Shown: positions 1-8,013 of the stretch, one piece after another
Position numbering within the stretch: the first letter of the stretch is position 1
Layout: each line of letters opens with the position of its first letter
Assembly (NCBI GenBank): GCA_024743015.1
Contig: JANSXJ010000135.1
Location: 1 to 8,997, forward strand
Length of the DNA: 8,997 nucleotides
Direction of reading: 5' to 3'
DNA from: Hyphomonas sp.
Lineage (GTDB): Bacteria; Pseudomonadota; Alphaproteobacteria; Caulobacterales; Hyphomonadaceae
Notes under the pieces: generated by a model
Database searches by the model: none
The model's input: the letters and a program-made list of their open reading frames with translations, nothing else
Told to the model about the DNA's origin: nothing
Position numbers and translations under genes: made by a program

Positions 1-255
1 ATGGTGTTTGGGACCCGTTGTCGTCATGAGCCGACATGTAGCGAATTTGGCGCTGAATGTGTGGCTCGGCACGGAGTCTGGAAAGGCAGCTGGATGACGT
101 TTGCACGCGTCCAGCGTTGCCGCCCCGGCGGCTCTTCCGGATATGATCCTGTGCCCAGGGAAACGAAATCTGCACCCTTTTGGGCTCCATGGCGATACGG
201 AGATTGGGCTTTGACAGAGCGCCCATTTCCTGATCAGGGGCCAGAGACGAAATGA
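1..255 (+). CDS. yidD: Membrane protein insertion efficiency factor YidD, 5'-truncated by the window edge
   Basis: The visible 84 residues carry the YidD signature: [14 protein letters not shown] near the start, a KGSW segment at residues 28-31, and [14 protein letters not shown] at about 39-52. The family is a small membrane-associated protein thought to assist YidC-dependent insertion of inner-membrane proteins. The conserved cysteines C7, C13 and C40 are present. Family members usually have about 20-30 residues before the CR-x-x-PTCS motif, including an amphipathic or hydrophobic helix. The ATG at position 1 is therefore most likely an internal methionine, with the true start upstream of the window. 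The tail after the DPVP motif ([10 protein letters not shown] and onward) looks like the short alphaproteobacterial extension. The TGA stop lies 13 bp before thrS, so the two are probably cotranscribed. Family assignment is secure; the start is not visible. Confidence 0.93.
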   Translation: MVFGTRCRHEPTCSEFGAECVARHGVWKGSWMTFARVQRCRPGGSSGYDPVPRETKSAPFWAPWRYGDWALTERPFPDQGPETK

Positions 256-259
256 GAAG
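254..259 (+). promoter_or_regulatory. Ribosome binding site of thrS, overlapping the yidD stop
   Basis: The purine-rich GAGAAG begins inside the yidD TGA stop and ends 9 bases before the thrS ATG at 269. A second purine run, GAAGAAG, abuts the ATG. The position supports the ATG at 269 as the start and suggests translational coupling to yidD. Confidence 0.55.
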
Positions 260-268
260 ACGAAGAAG

Positions 269-2251
269 ATGATTAAAGTCACGCTTCCCGACGGCGCGGT
301 TCGAGAATATGAAGACGGCGCGCGTCCTTATGATGTGGCCGTGAGTATTTCCAACTCGCTGGCAAAAAAAGCGCTCGCGGCGAAAGTCGACGGCGAATTG
401 TTCGATTTGATGCGGCCGCTGGAAGGCGATGCCGAGTTGGCGCTGATCACGGCGAAAGATCCGGAAGGCCTTGAACTGATCCGCCACGACGCGGCGCATG
501 TCCTGGCCCAAGCGGTCCAGGCACTCTATCCCGATACGCAGGTCACAATTGGCCCCGTCATCGATGATGGGTTCTATTATGACTTTGCCCGCGAAGAGCC
601 GTTCTCTTCCGAAGATTTCGAGAAGATCGAAAAGAAAATGGCGGAGATTGTCGACGCCGACTATCCGATCATTCGCGAGGTCTGGCAGAAAGAGGACGCG
701 ATCGAGACGTTCAAATCGATCGGCGAGGATTACAAAGCGCAGATCATTGATGACATCATCCCGCCCGGTGAGCCGATCACGGTTTACAAGCAGGGTGACT
801 GGTATGATCTCTGCCGCGGCCCGCATCTACCGAGCACAGGAAAACTGCCCAAAGCGTTCAAGCTGATGAAGCTCGCCGGAGCGTATTGGCGCGGCGATAG
901 CAAGAACGAGATGCTGCAACGTATGTACGGGACGGCCTGGGCTAATGAGAAAGAGCTGAAAGCCTATCTGCATCGCCTCGAAGAAGCCGAGAAGCGCGAC
1001 CATCGGAAGCTCGCCACGCAGCTTGATCTGTTCCACCTGGATGGACTAGCGGCAGCGGGCTCCGTCTTCTGGCACCCAAAAGGCTTTCAGGTCTGGCTCC
1101 AGATCGAGGCCTATATTCGACGCCGGCTGGCAGAGGCGGGCTATGATGAAATCAAGACACCGCAATTGATGGACAGCGCCCAATGGGAGAAATCCGGTCA
1201 CTGGGGTAAGTATCGCGAGAACATGTTTATCGTCCCGGACTTCATCCCCGAAGGCGATGAAGGCGTTGAGATCTCGGTCCCGGAAGATGCAAAGCTCATG
1301 GCTCTCAAGCCGATGAATTGCCCGGCGCATGTCGAGGTGTTCAAGTCCGGGCAGAAGTCCTATCGCGACCTGCCATTGCGTATGGCGGAATTTGGCTGCT
1401 GTCATCGCAACGAGCCGCATGGCGCGCTGCACGGTATTATGCGCGTCCGCCAGTTCACGCAGGATGATGCGCACATATTCTGCCGTGAGGATCAGATCAT
1501 TTCTGAGACAGAGGCATTCTGCGCGCTCCTCAACAGCGTCTATGCTGATTTCGGCTTCGAAGATGTCGCGGTGAAACTGTCGACACGTCCAGACGTGCGG
1601 GCCGGCTCGGATGAAATCTGGGATCGCGCGGAGAAAGACCTGGAAGATGCCATCAAGGCGACGGGCTTGCCGTATGAGATCATGCCAGGCGAAGGCGCGT
1701 TCTACGGACCAAAACTGGAGTTCCAGCTGACCGATGCGATTGGCCGGATCTGGCAATGCGGAACGCTGCAGCTTGATTTCGTTCTACCCGAACGGCTCGG
1801 CGCAGAATATGTCGACGAGCAGGGTGACAAGGTTCGTCCCGTCATGCTGCACCGTGCGATCCTCGGATCCATGGAACGCTTCATTGGCATTCTCATCGAA
1901 GAGCATGCCGGGGCCTTTCCGCTCTGGCTTGCACCGGTCCAGGTCGTGGTTGCGACCATCTCGGAAAACTCTGACGCCTATGCAGAAGAAGTGGCGGAAG
2001 AGCTGCGGGCCGCTGGCCTGCGCGTCGAAACGGATCTCCGGTCTGAGAAGATCAATTACAAGGTTCGCGAACACTCGGTTCAGAAAGTGCCGGTCATTGC
2101 TGTGGTTGGCGCACGCGAAGCTGAGGAACGCAAGTTGGCGCTGCGCCGGTTTGGCTCCAGGGCACAAGAGATCGTGTCGCTGGATGACGGCAGGGAGATG
2201 CTTGTGAACGAAGCACTCGCGCCTGACCTGAAGCGCGATGAGAATGCGTAA
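269..2251 (+). CDS. thrS: Threonyl-tRNA synthetase
   Basis: Class II aminoacyl-tRNA synthetase that activates threonine and charges tRNA-Thr in the cytoplasm. The full-length 660-residue form has all domains. They are a TGS domain (about 1-60), an editing domain (about 64-225) with the HxxxH pair H73/H77 plus C182 and H186, a catalytic core (about 245-545), and an anticodon-binding domain (about 550-650). The zinc ligands that select threonine are C351 (MNCPAH), H402 (DDAHIF) and H528 (VMLHRA). Motif 2 contains R380 in CHRNE, and motif 3 is around [13 protein letters not shown] (528-540). The editing residues keep the E. coli numbering while all zinc ligands are shifted by 17. This gives a net 17-residue insertion, visible at about 321-340, between the ENMF and ALKPMN blocks. 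The start at [10 protein letters not shown] is the usual TGS beginning. The gene sits 13 bp after yidD and directly abuts the next gene. Confidence 0.99.
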   Translation: MIKVTLPDGAVREYEDGARPYDVAVSISNSLAKKALAAKVDGELFDLMRPLEGDAELALITAKDPEGLELIRHDAAHVLAQAVQALYPDTQVTIGPVIDDGFYYDFAREEPFSSEDFEKIEKKMAEIVDADYPIIREVWQKEDAIETFKSIGEDYKAQIIDDIIPPGEPITVYKQGDWYDLCRGPHLPSTGKLPKAFKLMKLAGAYWRGDSKNEMLQRMYGTAWANEKELKAYLHRLEEAEKRDHRKLATQLDLFHLDGLAAAGSVFWHPKGFQVWLQIEAYIRRRLAEAGYDEIKTPQLMDSAQWEKSGHWGKYRENMFIVPDFIPEGDEGVEISVPEDAKLMALKPMNCPAHVEVFKSGQKSYRDLPLRMAEFGCCHRNEPHGALHGIMRVRQFTQDDAHIFCREDQIISETEAFCALLNSVYADFGFEDVAVKLSTRPDVRAGSDEIWDRAEKDLEDAIKATGLPYEIMPGEGAFYGPKLEFQLTDAIGRIWQCGTLQLDFVLPERLGAEYVDEQGDKVRPVMLHRAILGSMERFIGILIEEHAGAFPLWLAPVQVVVATISENSDAYAEEVAEELRAAGLRVETDLRSEKINYKVREHSVQKVPVIAVVGAREAEERKLALRRFGSRAQEIVSLDDGREMLVNEALAPDLKRDENA

Positions 2252-3532
2252 ATGACATTGGGCCCGAGAACCTTTTCGCCCTTTCTGGCGGGGATTTTGG
2301 TTCTCTGGCCCATCATCGCCTATATGGGCGCGCAGGGCTATTCAGCGGCGGTCGCCATCGCCGCTCTGCTCGGTCTGGTCTATGTTCGCGTGCGAGGGAT
2401 CCGCATCTATGCGGTCGCAGCGATCGCTTTTGTCGGATGGATCGTCGCTGCCGGATTCTGGGCGCCGGAAGCCAAAGCGCTGCTGATCGGGGATGTCCGC
2501 GAAGGTTCGTTCTCGCTGGACATGCCGGGAATTCGGTTCGGACTGACCGCGCTAGCCGGACTTGGCGTGATTGCAGCGATCTCGGCGGTGGCTGAAAACT
2601 CGAGCCGTGTCAGCCTTGGCGTGATTGTCGGCGTCGCGGTGGTGCAGTTTATTGGCGTGGTTGTAACCGCACTGTTCACGCCGCAAATCCTCGCCTGGCT
2701 CGCACCGATCAGCGATCCCGTGCTGGAGATGCCGCAAAACCTACTCCGGAATGCGAACGCGTTCATGCTGTTGCTGCCCTTCCTATTGGCCTGGGTTTGG
2801 CATCGTAGGAACGACTATTGGCGCATGGCGGCGCTGGGTCTTGTGATTGTTTCGTTCGCCGCCTTCGCCCAAACCGGAACCCAGACTGGCCTGACGGGCA
2901 CTGCGCTCATGCTGTTCTGCATGGCGATCATCAAGATCTGGCCGAGAAACGGGTTTCGGATCCTGTTTTCCGGCCTCGCGGTCTATGTCACGCTCGCGCC
3001 GCTTTTGCTGGGTTGGGGCGTTGCACAACTTCGCGGCTTCGGCATTCCGCTGCCGCAATCGTTTTTCTCGCGCACCTATAGCTGGGAGTTGGTGCGGGAG
3101 AAGGTCGGCGAAGCGCCGATCTTTGGTCATGGTCTTGAAGCGTCCTATACGTGGACAGACACCTATGGCGATCACCCGGCATGGCTCGCCGATGTCGTCG
3201 CGCGCTACAACGCGGAGGCGGCCAGTTCCTGGGAAGGGTATCTGGTCGTGCCAGGGCACCCCCACAATATGCCGCTGCAGGTTTGGGCAGAAACCGGCAT
3301 GATTGGCGCATGTCTCGGGTCAATTTTCCTGTTCTTCCTGGGCTGGCGACTGAAACTCCCGACTAGCTGGTCGCCTGTTTCTCGCTATGCCGCAGCCGGT
3401 CTTGTAGGCGTCTGTTTCGCGGTCTCCAGTTTCGCCTACAGCATGTGGAACGAGGCTTTCTGGGCCAGCGCGATGCTCGCCGCAGCGGTGATCTTCTTGC
3501 AGGCACGGCATGATGGTGAGGCACAGGCGTGA
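2252..3532 (+). CDS. O-antigen ligase/polymerase family (Wzy_C-like) polytopic membrane protein
   Basis: A 426-residue inner-membrane protein with about 10-12 hydrophobic segments (roughly 8-28, 30-46, 50-70, 93-109, 117-141, 165-183, 187-205, 207-222, 230-254, 344-363, 371-389, 396-416). A large extracytoplasmic loop lies at about 255-343. The loop carries the WaaL/Wzy_C pattern: SRTYSWELVREK (273-284), FGHGLE (291-296), and GHPHN with H336/H338, followed by PLQVWAETGMIG (341-352). In this superfamily the loop histidine and arginines act in glycan transfer from undecaprenyl-diphosphate. Members include lipid A-core:O-antigen ligases, Wzy polymerases and protein O-oligosaccharyltransferases, and sequence reading alone does not separate them. 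The ATG follows the thrS TAA with no gap. GAGAA at 2240-2244, inside thrS, is a plausible ribosome binding site 7 bases upstream. The downstream glycosyltransferase supports a role in surface polysaccharide or glycoprotein assembly. Confidence 0.85.
   Translation: MTLGPRTFSPFLAGILVLWPIIAYMGAQGYSAAVAIAALLGLVYVRVRGIRIYAVAAIAFVGWIVAAGFWAPEAKALLIGDVREGSFSLDMPGIRFGLTALAGLGVIAAISAVAENSSRVSLGVIVGVAVVQFIGVVVTALFTPQILAWLAPISDPVLEMPQNLLRNANAFMLLLPFLLAWVWHRRNDYWRMAALGLVIVSFAAFAQTGTQTGLTGTALMLFCMAIIKIWPRNGFRILFSGLAVYVTLAPLLLGWGVAQLRGFGIPLPQSFFSRTYSWELVREKVGEAPIFGHGLEASYTWTDTYGDHPAWLADVVARYNAEAASSWEGYLVVPGHPHNMPLQVWAETGMIGACLGSIFLFFLGWRLKLPTSWSPVSRYAAAGLVGVCFAVSSFAYSMWNEAFWASAMLAAAVIFLQARHDGEAQA
3515..3521 (+). 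promoter_or_regulatory. Ribosome binding site that sets the GTG start of the glycosyltransferase
   Basis: GGTGAGG lies inside the end of the preceding gene, with 7 bases between it and the GTG at 3529. It supports the GTG start and the 4-bp GTGA stop/start overlap rather than a later methionine. Confidence 0.6.
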
Positions 3533-4353
3533 GCCATCCAGCCGTCTCCGCTATTGTCGTTTCCTACCAAACCGGACCGCGATTAAAGGAATGCCTCTAT
3601 GCGCTGAGTGCAGATCCGGCTGTTTCCGAAATCATCCTCGTCGATAATGGCAACCCGGAGCAGATGCGCGCCTGGGTCGCCCGCTTCGCGGAGTCCCGAA
3701 CAAACGTCCAGGTCTTATCCGGGCATGGCAATATCGGGTTCGGTGCTGCGGTCAATCTTGGCGCGGACCGGGCAGGTGGGCCCCATATATTGGTGATCAA
3801 TCCCGATGCTGTTCTGCGCTGGAACTCGCTGCCCAGTATGCAAACGGCAGCGAGTGCGCTCTCAGCGCCTTGGATCGTTGGCGGAAAGATCTTCGATATC
3901 AATGGACAAGAAGAGCGCGGCGGTCGCCGAAAGACGCTCACGCTTTGGCGGGCAATCACCAGCGCGCTGGGCTGGAACACCTGGACTCTGGAACAAACAC
4001 CACCGCCTTCGGAGCCGGTCGAAATGCCGGTAATATCCGGTGCGTTCTTTCTGACATCACGCGAGAGTTACGATATGCTTGGCGGTTTTGACGAGGCCTA
4101 TTTTCTGCATGTTGAAGATGTCGATTTGTGCCGGCGATGCTGGATGGCAGGCGGACGTGTCCTCTACGATCCCGGGGCTGCGGTCTTGCATTATGGATCC
4201 ACGTCCGACGCACCAAGCCGGGTCGTTCAGTCTCATAAGGGGGACAGTCTGGCGCGATACTTTCGAAAGTTTGCCAAAGGCGCGCTTGATCGTCTGGCGG
4301 TCGAACTGACCATACCCTTTATCCGTATTGGCCTTTGGCTCGCCCGCCACTAG
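3529..4353 (+). CDS. GT2 family glycosyltransferase (rhamnosyltransferase-like)
   Basis: A 274-residue GT-A fold glycosyltransferase that would transfer a sugar from a nucleotide donor to a glycan or lipid-linked acceptor at the cytoplasmic membrane face. It opens with the nucleotide-binding strand AIVVSY (8-13) and has VDNG around D39. NIGFGAAVN (68-76) follows, then INPDA around D93 in place of a classical DxD. GAFFLTSRE (171-179) precedes GGFDEAYFLHVEDVDLCRR (185-203) with the acidic E196/D197/D199 cluster. The order and spacing match the WbbL-type rhamnosyltransferase branch of GT2, but the actual sugar cannot be read from the sequence. Translation begins at a GTG overlapping the upstream TGA by 4 bp, so it is probably coupled to the O-antigen ligase-like gene. 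The C-terminal 20 residues are mildly hydrophobic and may be membrane-associating. Its TAG stop is shared palindromically with the convergent gene. Confidence 0.92.
   Translation: MSHPAVSAIVVSYQTGPRLKECLYALSADPAVSEIILVDNGNPEQMRAWVARFAESRTNVQVLSGHGNIGFGAAVNLGADRAGGPHILVINPDAVLRWNSLPSMQTAASALSAPWIVGGKIFDINGQEERGGRRKTLTLWRAITSALGWNTWTLEQTPPPSEPVEMPVISGAFFLTSRESYDMLGGFDEAYFLHVEDVDLCRRCWMAGGRVLYDPGAAVLHYGSTSDAPSRVVQSHKGDSLARYFRKFAKGALDRLAVELTIPFIRIGLWLARH
4350..4353. other. CTAG shared by two convergent stop codons
   Basis: The palindrome CTAG supplies TAG at 4351-4353 for the plus-strand glycosyltransferase and TAG at 4352-4350 for the minus-strand DUF4340 gene. The two operons therefore meet with a 4-bp overlap and no intergenic space. 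A weak 5-bp stem (CGCCC at 4341-4345 with GGGCG at 4353-4357, 7-base loop) spans the joint. It lacks a T tract on either side, so I do not call it a terminator. Confidence 0.95.
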
Positions 4354-5369
4354 GGCGCGCGTTCGACAATGCTCAAGACTGACGGCGTAAAGTCCTGAAA
4401 ATCATAGTCGGTCACGCGGAATGCCCAGCCTTCGGCTTTTTGATTGATGACTTCCGCGCGCCGGGCCCCCTCTCCGGCCTCAACCGCGCGCAGGGTGACC
4501 CAGAATCCTGTCGGTTCGCGATAGGCGCGCAAATCGATCTCCAGCCCGTCAAATGTCTCGCTAATGTGGCGCGCGATCGGGTTCGAGACGAGATCGCTGG
4601 CAGGTTTGACATCTGTTGGTGAGAGCCGGGTGACGGCGAGAGCGGTGGTCGACGCCGCGAGGCGAGAGATGAGCGGATCATCCTGATCTGGCGGCGCGGG
4701 CCGGAAGCTGCGCGCATCGCTGCCCTCCGCGCGGCGAAGATAAAGCGTGCGACCCCCAGAGTCCACTATTCGAACTGATCGAATTGCAGACGGGTCGATA
4801 TTGATAATGTCGAGATCGAGCCAGGCGCGCCGATTGTAGAATGGGGGCAGATCGCCTTCGGCGCGATAGGTTTGAGCCTCATCCGGTGCGCGCACATAGA
4901 TCGTGTCATTCTTGCGTCCAATGATCAGGCTGTTTTCCAGCTCCCCATCAACGCCAAAAACTTCCAGCAATGCGCCATTTCCACCTTCGGTTGGATCGCC
5001 CAGGCCGATGCGGTCATGCTTGTAGGGATCGTCCGTGCGCCGTTCATCGAAGACGAGCGTTTCGAGACCGCCGACAAGCTCTGAAAACCGATCCCGACGG
5101 ACGGGATAGCCGCCTGTCTCTTCGAGCAGCCACCCAGATGCGGACCGCACAAGAGAATAGGAATCATTGTCCAGCGTGAACCGGTAACGTTGGGCCTCCG
5201 TGCGGGTCTGACTGAAGCCTGCGAGGACCGGTTCTCCAATGCGGTCATGGCTGGTGCCCTGGCCGCCGCGCGACAGGCTGGTCAGTCCGAGTATGACCCA
5301 AAGTCCGACCGCAATACTGGCCAGGTATACAAGGCGCTTTCGGCGCGCAGTAGATTGCGTCAAGCTCAT
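4350..5369 (-). CDS. DUF4340 domain-containing membrane-anchored protein
   Basis: A 339-residue protein with an N-terminal KR-rich cytoplasmic start, one membrane segment (about 12-30), and a long soluble remainder that should lie outside the cytoplasm. It has the DUF4340 layout: RYRFTLDNDSYSLVRSASGW (61-80), GGYPVRRDRFSELVGGLETL (86-105), and an IGLGDP segment (121-126). NRRAWLDLDIINIDPSAIRS (179-198) follows, the family's W-L-D/R-D block. A second, more diverged repeat-like region follows at about 200-335. The biochemical function of the family is not known. DUF4340 genes are regularly found beside GldG-like genes. Here the ATG overlaps the end of the GldG-like gene by 4 bp (ATGA), which argues for coupled translation and a shared complex. 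It is the last gene of the four-gene ABC operon. Confidence 0.88.
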   Translation of the reverse strand: MSLTQSTARRKRLVYLASIAVGLWVILGLTSLSRGGQGTSHDRIGEPVLAGFSQTRTEAQRYRFTLDNDSYSLVRSASGWLLEETGGYPVRRDRFSELVGGLETLVFDERRTDDPYKHDRIGLGDPTEGGNGALLEVFGVDGELENSLIIGRKNDTIYVRAPDEAQTYRAEGDLPPFYNRRAWLDLDIINIDPSAIRSVRIVDSGGRTLYLRRAEGSDARSFRPAPPDQDDPLISRLAASTTALAVTRLSPTDVKPASDLVSNPIARHISETFDGLEIDLRAYREPTGFWVTLRAVEAGEGARRAEVINQKAEGWAFRVTDYDFQDFTPSVLSIVERAP

Positions 5370-7258
5370 GCGGTAGCCCCGCGGCGTTTCCGGACTACGA
5401 GGACCAGCCCAATCAATCCAATCAGCAGTGGACCTCCAAGTATCGTAAACAGACGCAGCTTCATTTCCAGATCGTCGATCTCTCGGCGGAAGTCGCGTTC
5501 GATCTCACGCAAACGGCCGCGTGTTTCGATGATGTTTTCGCGCAGCCGAACCAGCTCGATGCGTTCGCCTTCCGTTAGTTCAGATCCGACATCGCCGTCA
5601 AAGAAGCCGCCCGCTGCTCCCACCGCCTGCAATTCCTCAAGACGTTGCTGCGATTGCGTCAGACGGGCCTCCAGCCGCGCTTGTTCGGCGAAGAAGCGGG
5701 CCTGGGCTGCCTCGCGCATCCGATCAACCGTCTCCATCGGACGACGTCCAGGGGCCCGTGCCCGCAGGCTCATCAACTCCGACCGCCCTGACAAGCTATC
5801 AAGCGCGTTCAGGATAAAGGCTGCATTGTCAGCGAACGGTACACCCGTTTGTAGGTCAAGATGCAGGGCATCATCCAACATATCCGCGTCCGCCAGAACG
5901 ATGATGTCTGCATCGACGGCGCTGGTGGCCATGTGCGGCGGGGCTTCTTCCGCGGCGGCGCGAGCCAATTCGGCATAGATGGGGTCATCCGGAAGATCCG
6001 GACCAGGGGCGCCATCCGGGAAGGCGCTTATCAATGCGCCGGTGAGGCGCACAGCAAGAGGCGCAGCGCCAATATCGCTCGCCTGATACATCGCGATGGC
6101 GTCGCCGGCCGAGAGATCCATCGCGGCCCGCTCAGGGTCGATATCACTCGGCGCAGGGCCGGTGCGCATCAGGATCTCGCGAATACCGGGCGCTGTGTCG
6201 CTGAGCAGGAGTCGGCCCGGCGCGCCCAGATTGACGGTCCGCCCAATATCCGCCGTGACGATATTGGTTGGAGACAACAAGCCGGGCGGCACGGCGAGAA
6301 ATAGTGGATGCTGCAAGATCGTGGTGCGGCCATCACCTGTATCGGCTTCGATTGAGAGCGCTGTTTCCGTATCCGCGATAGCCGCTTCGCCGAGACGGAT
6401 GCCCCACGCACTCGAGAAGTGATCAAGGTCCGATCGAACCTGCCGATTGGTCATATTGAACGGGCCCGTGCCCTGCGCTGTCTTCGCCGCAGGGTCCAGT
6501 AGAATAAGCGCGCGGCCGGTTCGCAGTACAAACTGGTCGATTTGCCAGAGTTGCCATTCCGTGAGCTCTGGTGGGTGCGCCAGCATCAGAATGTCGATCT
6601 CGCCCGGTAGCTCGACGAAATTCTCTTCTATGGGCTCAATCAGGAAATTCTTGCCCATCTCTCGTCGGATGGCGTAGCCGGTTTCCTCTGTCAGGGCGTT
6701 CATGCCGGGTAGCGTCGACAGGAGGCCGATCCGCGCCGGCTCAGGCCGGTCGAGGCGTGAGAGCATTCGTGTAATGTCGTATTCGAGGCTGGTTTCCTGC
6801 TCGGGCGCCAGGAACGGGATCACGCGCTCATCATCGACCGCGTTTCGGCCAATCAAACCGAAATAGAGGGGATCGCCGCCATTGGTGTCGACAGCGACAA
6901 GTCCAGCGGCGAGGGCTTCATCCTCGGCTTCGGAGAACGGCGCCGGATCGATTTCACGCACGCGCACATTCGATCCGCCCAGCGTCCGGTAGGCGTCCAG
7001 CAATTCCCTGACGCGAACAGCATAAGCGCGCACAGCCGGAAATTCCTGTCCGACATCGCGTGTGTACACGAAGGTCAAATCAATCGGTTCAGCGAGATCG
7101 GCGAGGGTCATCCTGGTTCCATCCGACAGCGTATAGAGCTGGTTCTCCGTGAAGTCGGCGCGCGCAGACGATAGCCAGATCTGCGCAAGTAAATTTGCCG
7201 CCGCGAAGATCGCGATCATGAGCGCACTGGCCGCGAGGAGGTAGCGCCGCGCACTCAT
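5366..7258 (-). CDS. GldG-like ABC transporter auxiliary protein (ABC_transp_aux)
   Basis: A 630-residue protein anchored at both ends, with a membrane segment at about 7-29 and another at about 601-622 followed by a basic KRR tail. The large middle part should be extracytoplasmic. GldG family features in order are DFTENQLYTLSDGT (35-48), VREIDPAPFSE (100-110), an FGLIGRNAVDDERVIPFL region (133-150), TSLEYDITRML (156-166), a GEIDILMLAHPPELT segment (219-233), and IIVLADADMLDD (442-453) before NALDSLSGR (484-492). About 505-598 is rich in charged heptad-like helix, split by a Gly/Asp-rich linker at about 536-550, suggesting a coiled-coil hairpin next to the C-terminal membrane segment. It overlaps the permease gene by ATGA at its start and the DUF4340 gene by ATGA at its end. 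It is known as a partner of GldF/GldA in Bacteroidetes gliding motility. In proteobacteria its role is unproven. Confidence 0.92.
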   Translation of the reverse strand: MSARRYLLAASALMIAIFAAANLLAQIWLSSARADFTENQLYTLSDGTRMTLADLAEPIDLTFVYTRDVGQEFPAVRAYAVRVRELLDAYRTLGGSNVRVREIDPAPFSEAEDEALAAGLVAVDTNGGDPLYFGLIGRNAVDDERVIPFLAPEQETSLEYDITRMLSRLDRPEPARIGLLSTLPGMNALTEETGYAIRREMGKNFLIEPIEENFVELPGEIDILMLAHPPELTEWQLWQIDQFVLRTGRALILLDPAAKTAQGTGPFNMTNRQVRSDLDHFSSAWGIRLGEAAIADTETALSIEADTGDGRTTILQHPLFLAVPPGLLSPTNIVTADIGRTVNLGAPGRLLLSDTAPGIREILMRTGPAPSDIDPERAAMDLSAGDAIAMYQASDIGAAPLAVRLTGALISAFPDGAPGPDLPDDPIYAELARAAAEEAPPHMATSAVDADIIVLADADMLDDALHLDLQTGVPFADNAAFILNALDSLSGRSELMSLRARAPGRRPMETVDRMREAAQARFFAEQARLEARLTQSQQRLEELQAVGAAGGFFDGDVGSELTEGERIELVRLRENIIETRGRLREIERDFRREIDDLEMKLRLFTILGGPLLIGLIGLVLVVRKRRGATA

Positions 7259-8013
7259 TGTGCGCCTGCCCGTCTCTGCGCCACGAACAGCGTGTTTAGC
7301 GCGATGCAGAGCGTCGTGAAACCGAGGAAGAAGAACAGGCCCCTAAGCTCTAGCACCCCGCGCTGCGCGGTCTCGAAATGCGTCAGGAAGGAGAATTGTG
7401 CAACCGCGTCTCCCGCGCTCGGGCCGAGCCAGTCTGCGACAGCGCCAGAGACGAGCGGCCATCCTGCGGCGGTCAGCAGGAATGCGATCAGGACACCAAT
7501 GACGAACGCCAGAACCGCGCTCCGGGTGAGCGCTGAAACGGCGGCGCCAATCGCAAGATAAGAGCCTGCCATGATAAGGCTCACGAAATAGGTCAGCGCG
7601 ATCGCAGCATTATCCGCTGGGCCGAGAATATTGACGGTGATCCACCAGGGAAAAGTCAGGATCAGCGCGAAGGCGGCAACGCTCCAGGCCGCCAGAAGCT
7701 TACCGATGACAAGGCCAGGCAGGTTCACGGGCAAGGACAGAAGGAGTTCCGCTGTCCCTGAATTGGTTTCTTCGGCCCAGAGCCGCATGGCGAGCGCCGG
7801 CATGAACATCATGAACAGCCACGGGTGCCAGTAAAAGAACGGTCCGAGATCTGCGGCGCCCGTGTCGAAAAAGCGCGACAGGTCCCAGGTGAATATGCCC
7901 AGAACCAGCAGGAAGATCGCGATGAAAACATAAGCGAGCGGCGTCGCAAAGTAGGCGGAGATCTCGCGCCGCCAAGCGGCTTTGATACTGGCCATAGTCC
8001 CCGTCCAATCCAT
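7255..8013 (-). CDS. GldF-like ABC-2 type transporter permease
   Basis: A 252-residue inner-membrane permease with six predicted membrane segments (about 21-41, 58-78, 103-129, 138-160, 165-188, 222-244). The ABC-2 signature lies between the second and third segments: RLWAEETNSGTAELLLSLPV (77-96), followed by LVIGKLLAAW (101-110). The C-terminal SFLTHFETAQRGVLELRG (208-225) matches the conserved stretch before the last membrane helix of GldF-type permeases. It should pair, probably as a homodimer, with the ATPase encoded immediately upstream. The ATG is part of a TGATG stop/start overlap with that ATPase, with GGGAG 7 bases upstream, so I prefer this start over M7. Its own stop overlaps the GldG-like start by 4 bp. 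The substrate is unknown. Confidence 0.93.
   Translation of the reverse strand: MDWTGTMASIKAAWRREISAYFATPLAYVFIAIFLLVLGIFTWDLSRFFDTGAADLGPFFYWHPWLFMMFMPALAMRLWAEETNSGTAELLLSLPVNLPGLVIGKLLAAWSVAAFALILTFPWWITVNILGPADNAAIALTYFVSLIMAGSYLAIGAAVSALTRSAVLAFVIGVLIAFLLTAAGWPLVSGAVADWLGPSAGDAVAQFSFLTHFETAQRGVLELRGLFFFLGFTTLCIALNTLFVAQRRAGAQ

Noticed and set aside
1..3. ATG at position 1 as the true start of yidD
   Set aside because: The conserved family N-terminal segment before the CR-PTCS motif would be missing, so the reading frame most likely continues upstream of the window.
1046..1756. Long minus-strand open frame (236 codons) opposite thrS
   Set aside because: It lies entirely antisense to conserved ThrRS catalytic sequence and shows no motif, so it is explained by codon bias of the real gene.
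4341..4357. Bidirectional terminator between the convergent operons
   Set aside because: The stem is 5 bp with a 7-base loop and no T tract follows on either strand. It also lies inside both coding ends.
5190..5978. Long plus-strand open frame (262 codons) opposite the GldG-like and DUF4340 genes
   Set aside because: Its translation is rich in Arg/Ser, has no recognisable domain, and lies antisense to two genes with clear family features. It is a GC-rich shadow frame.
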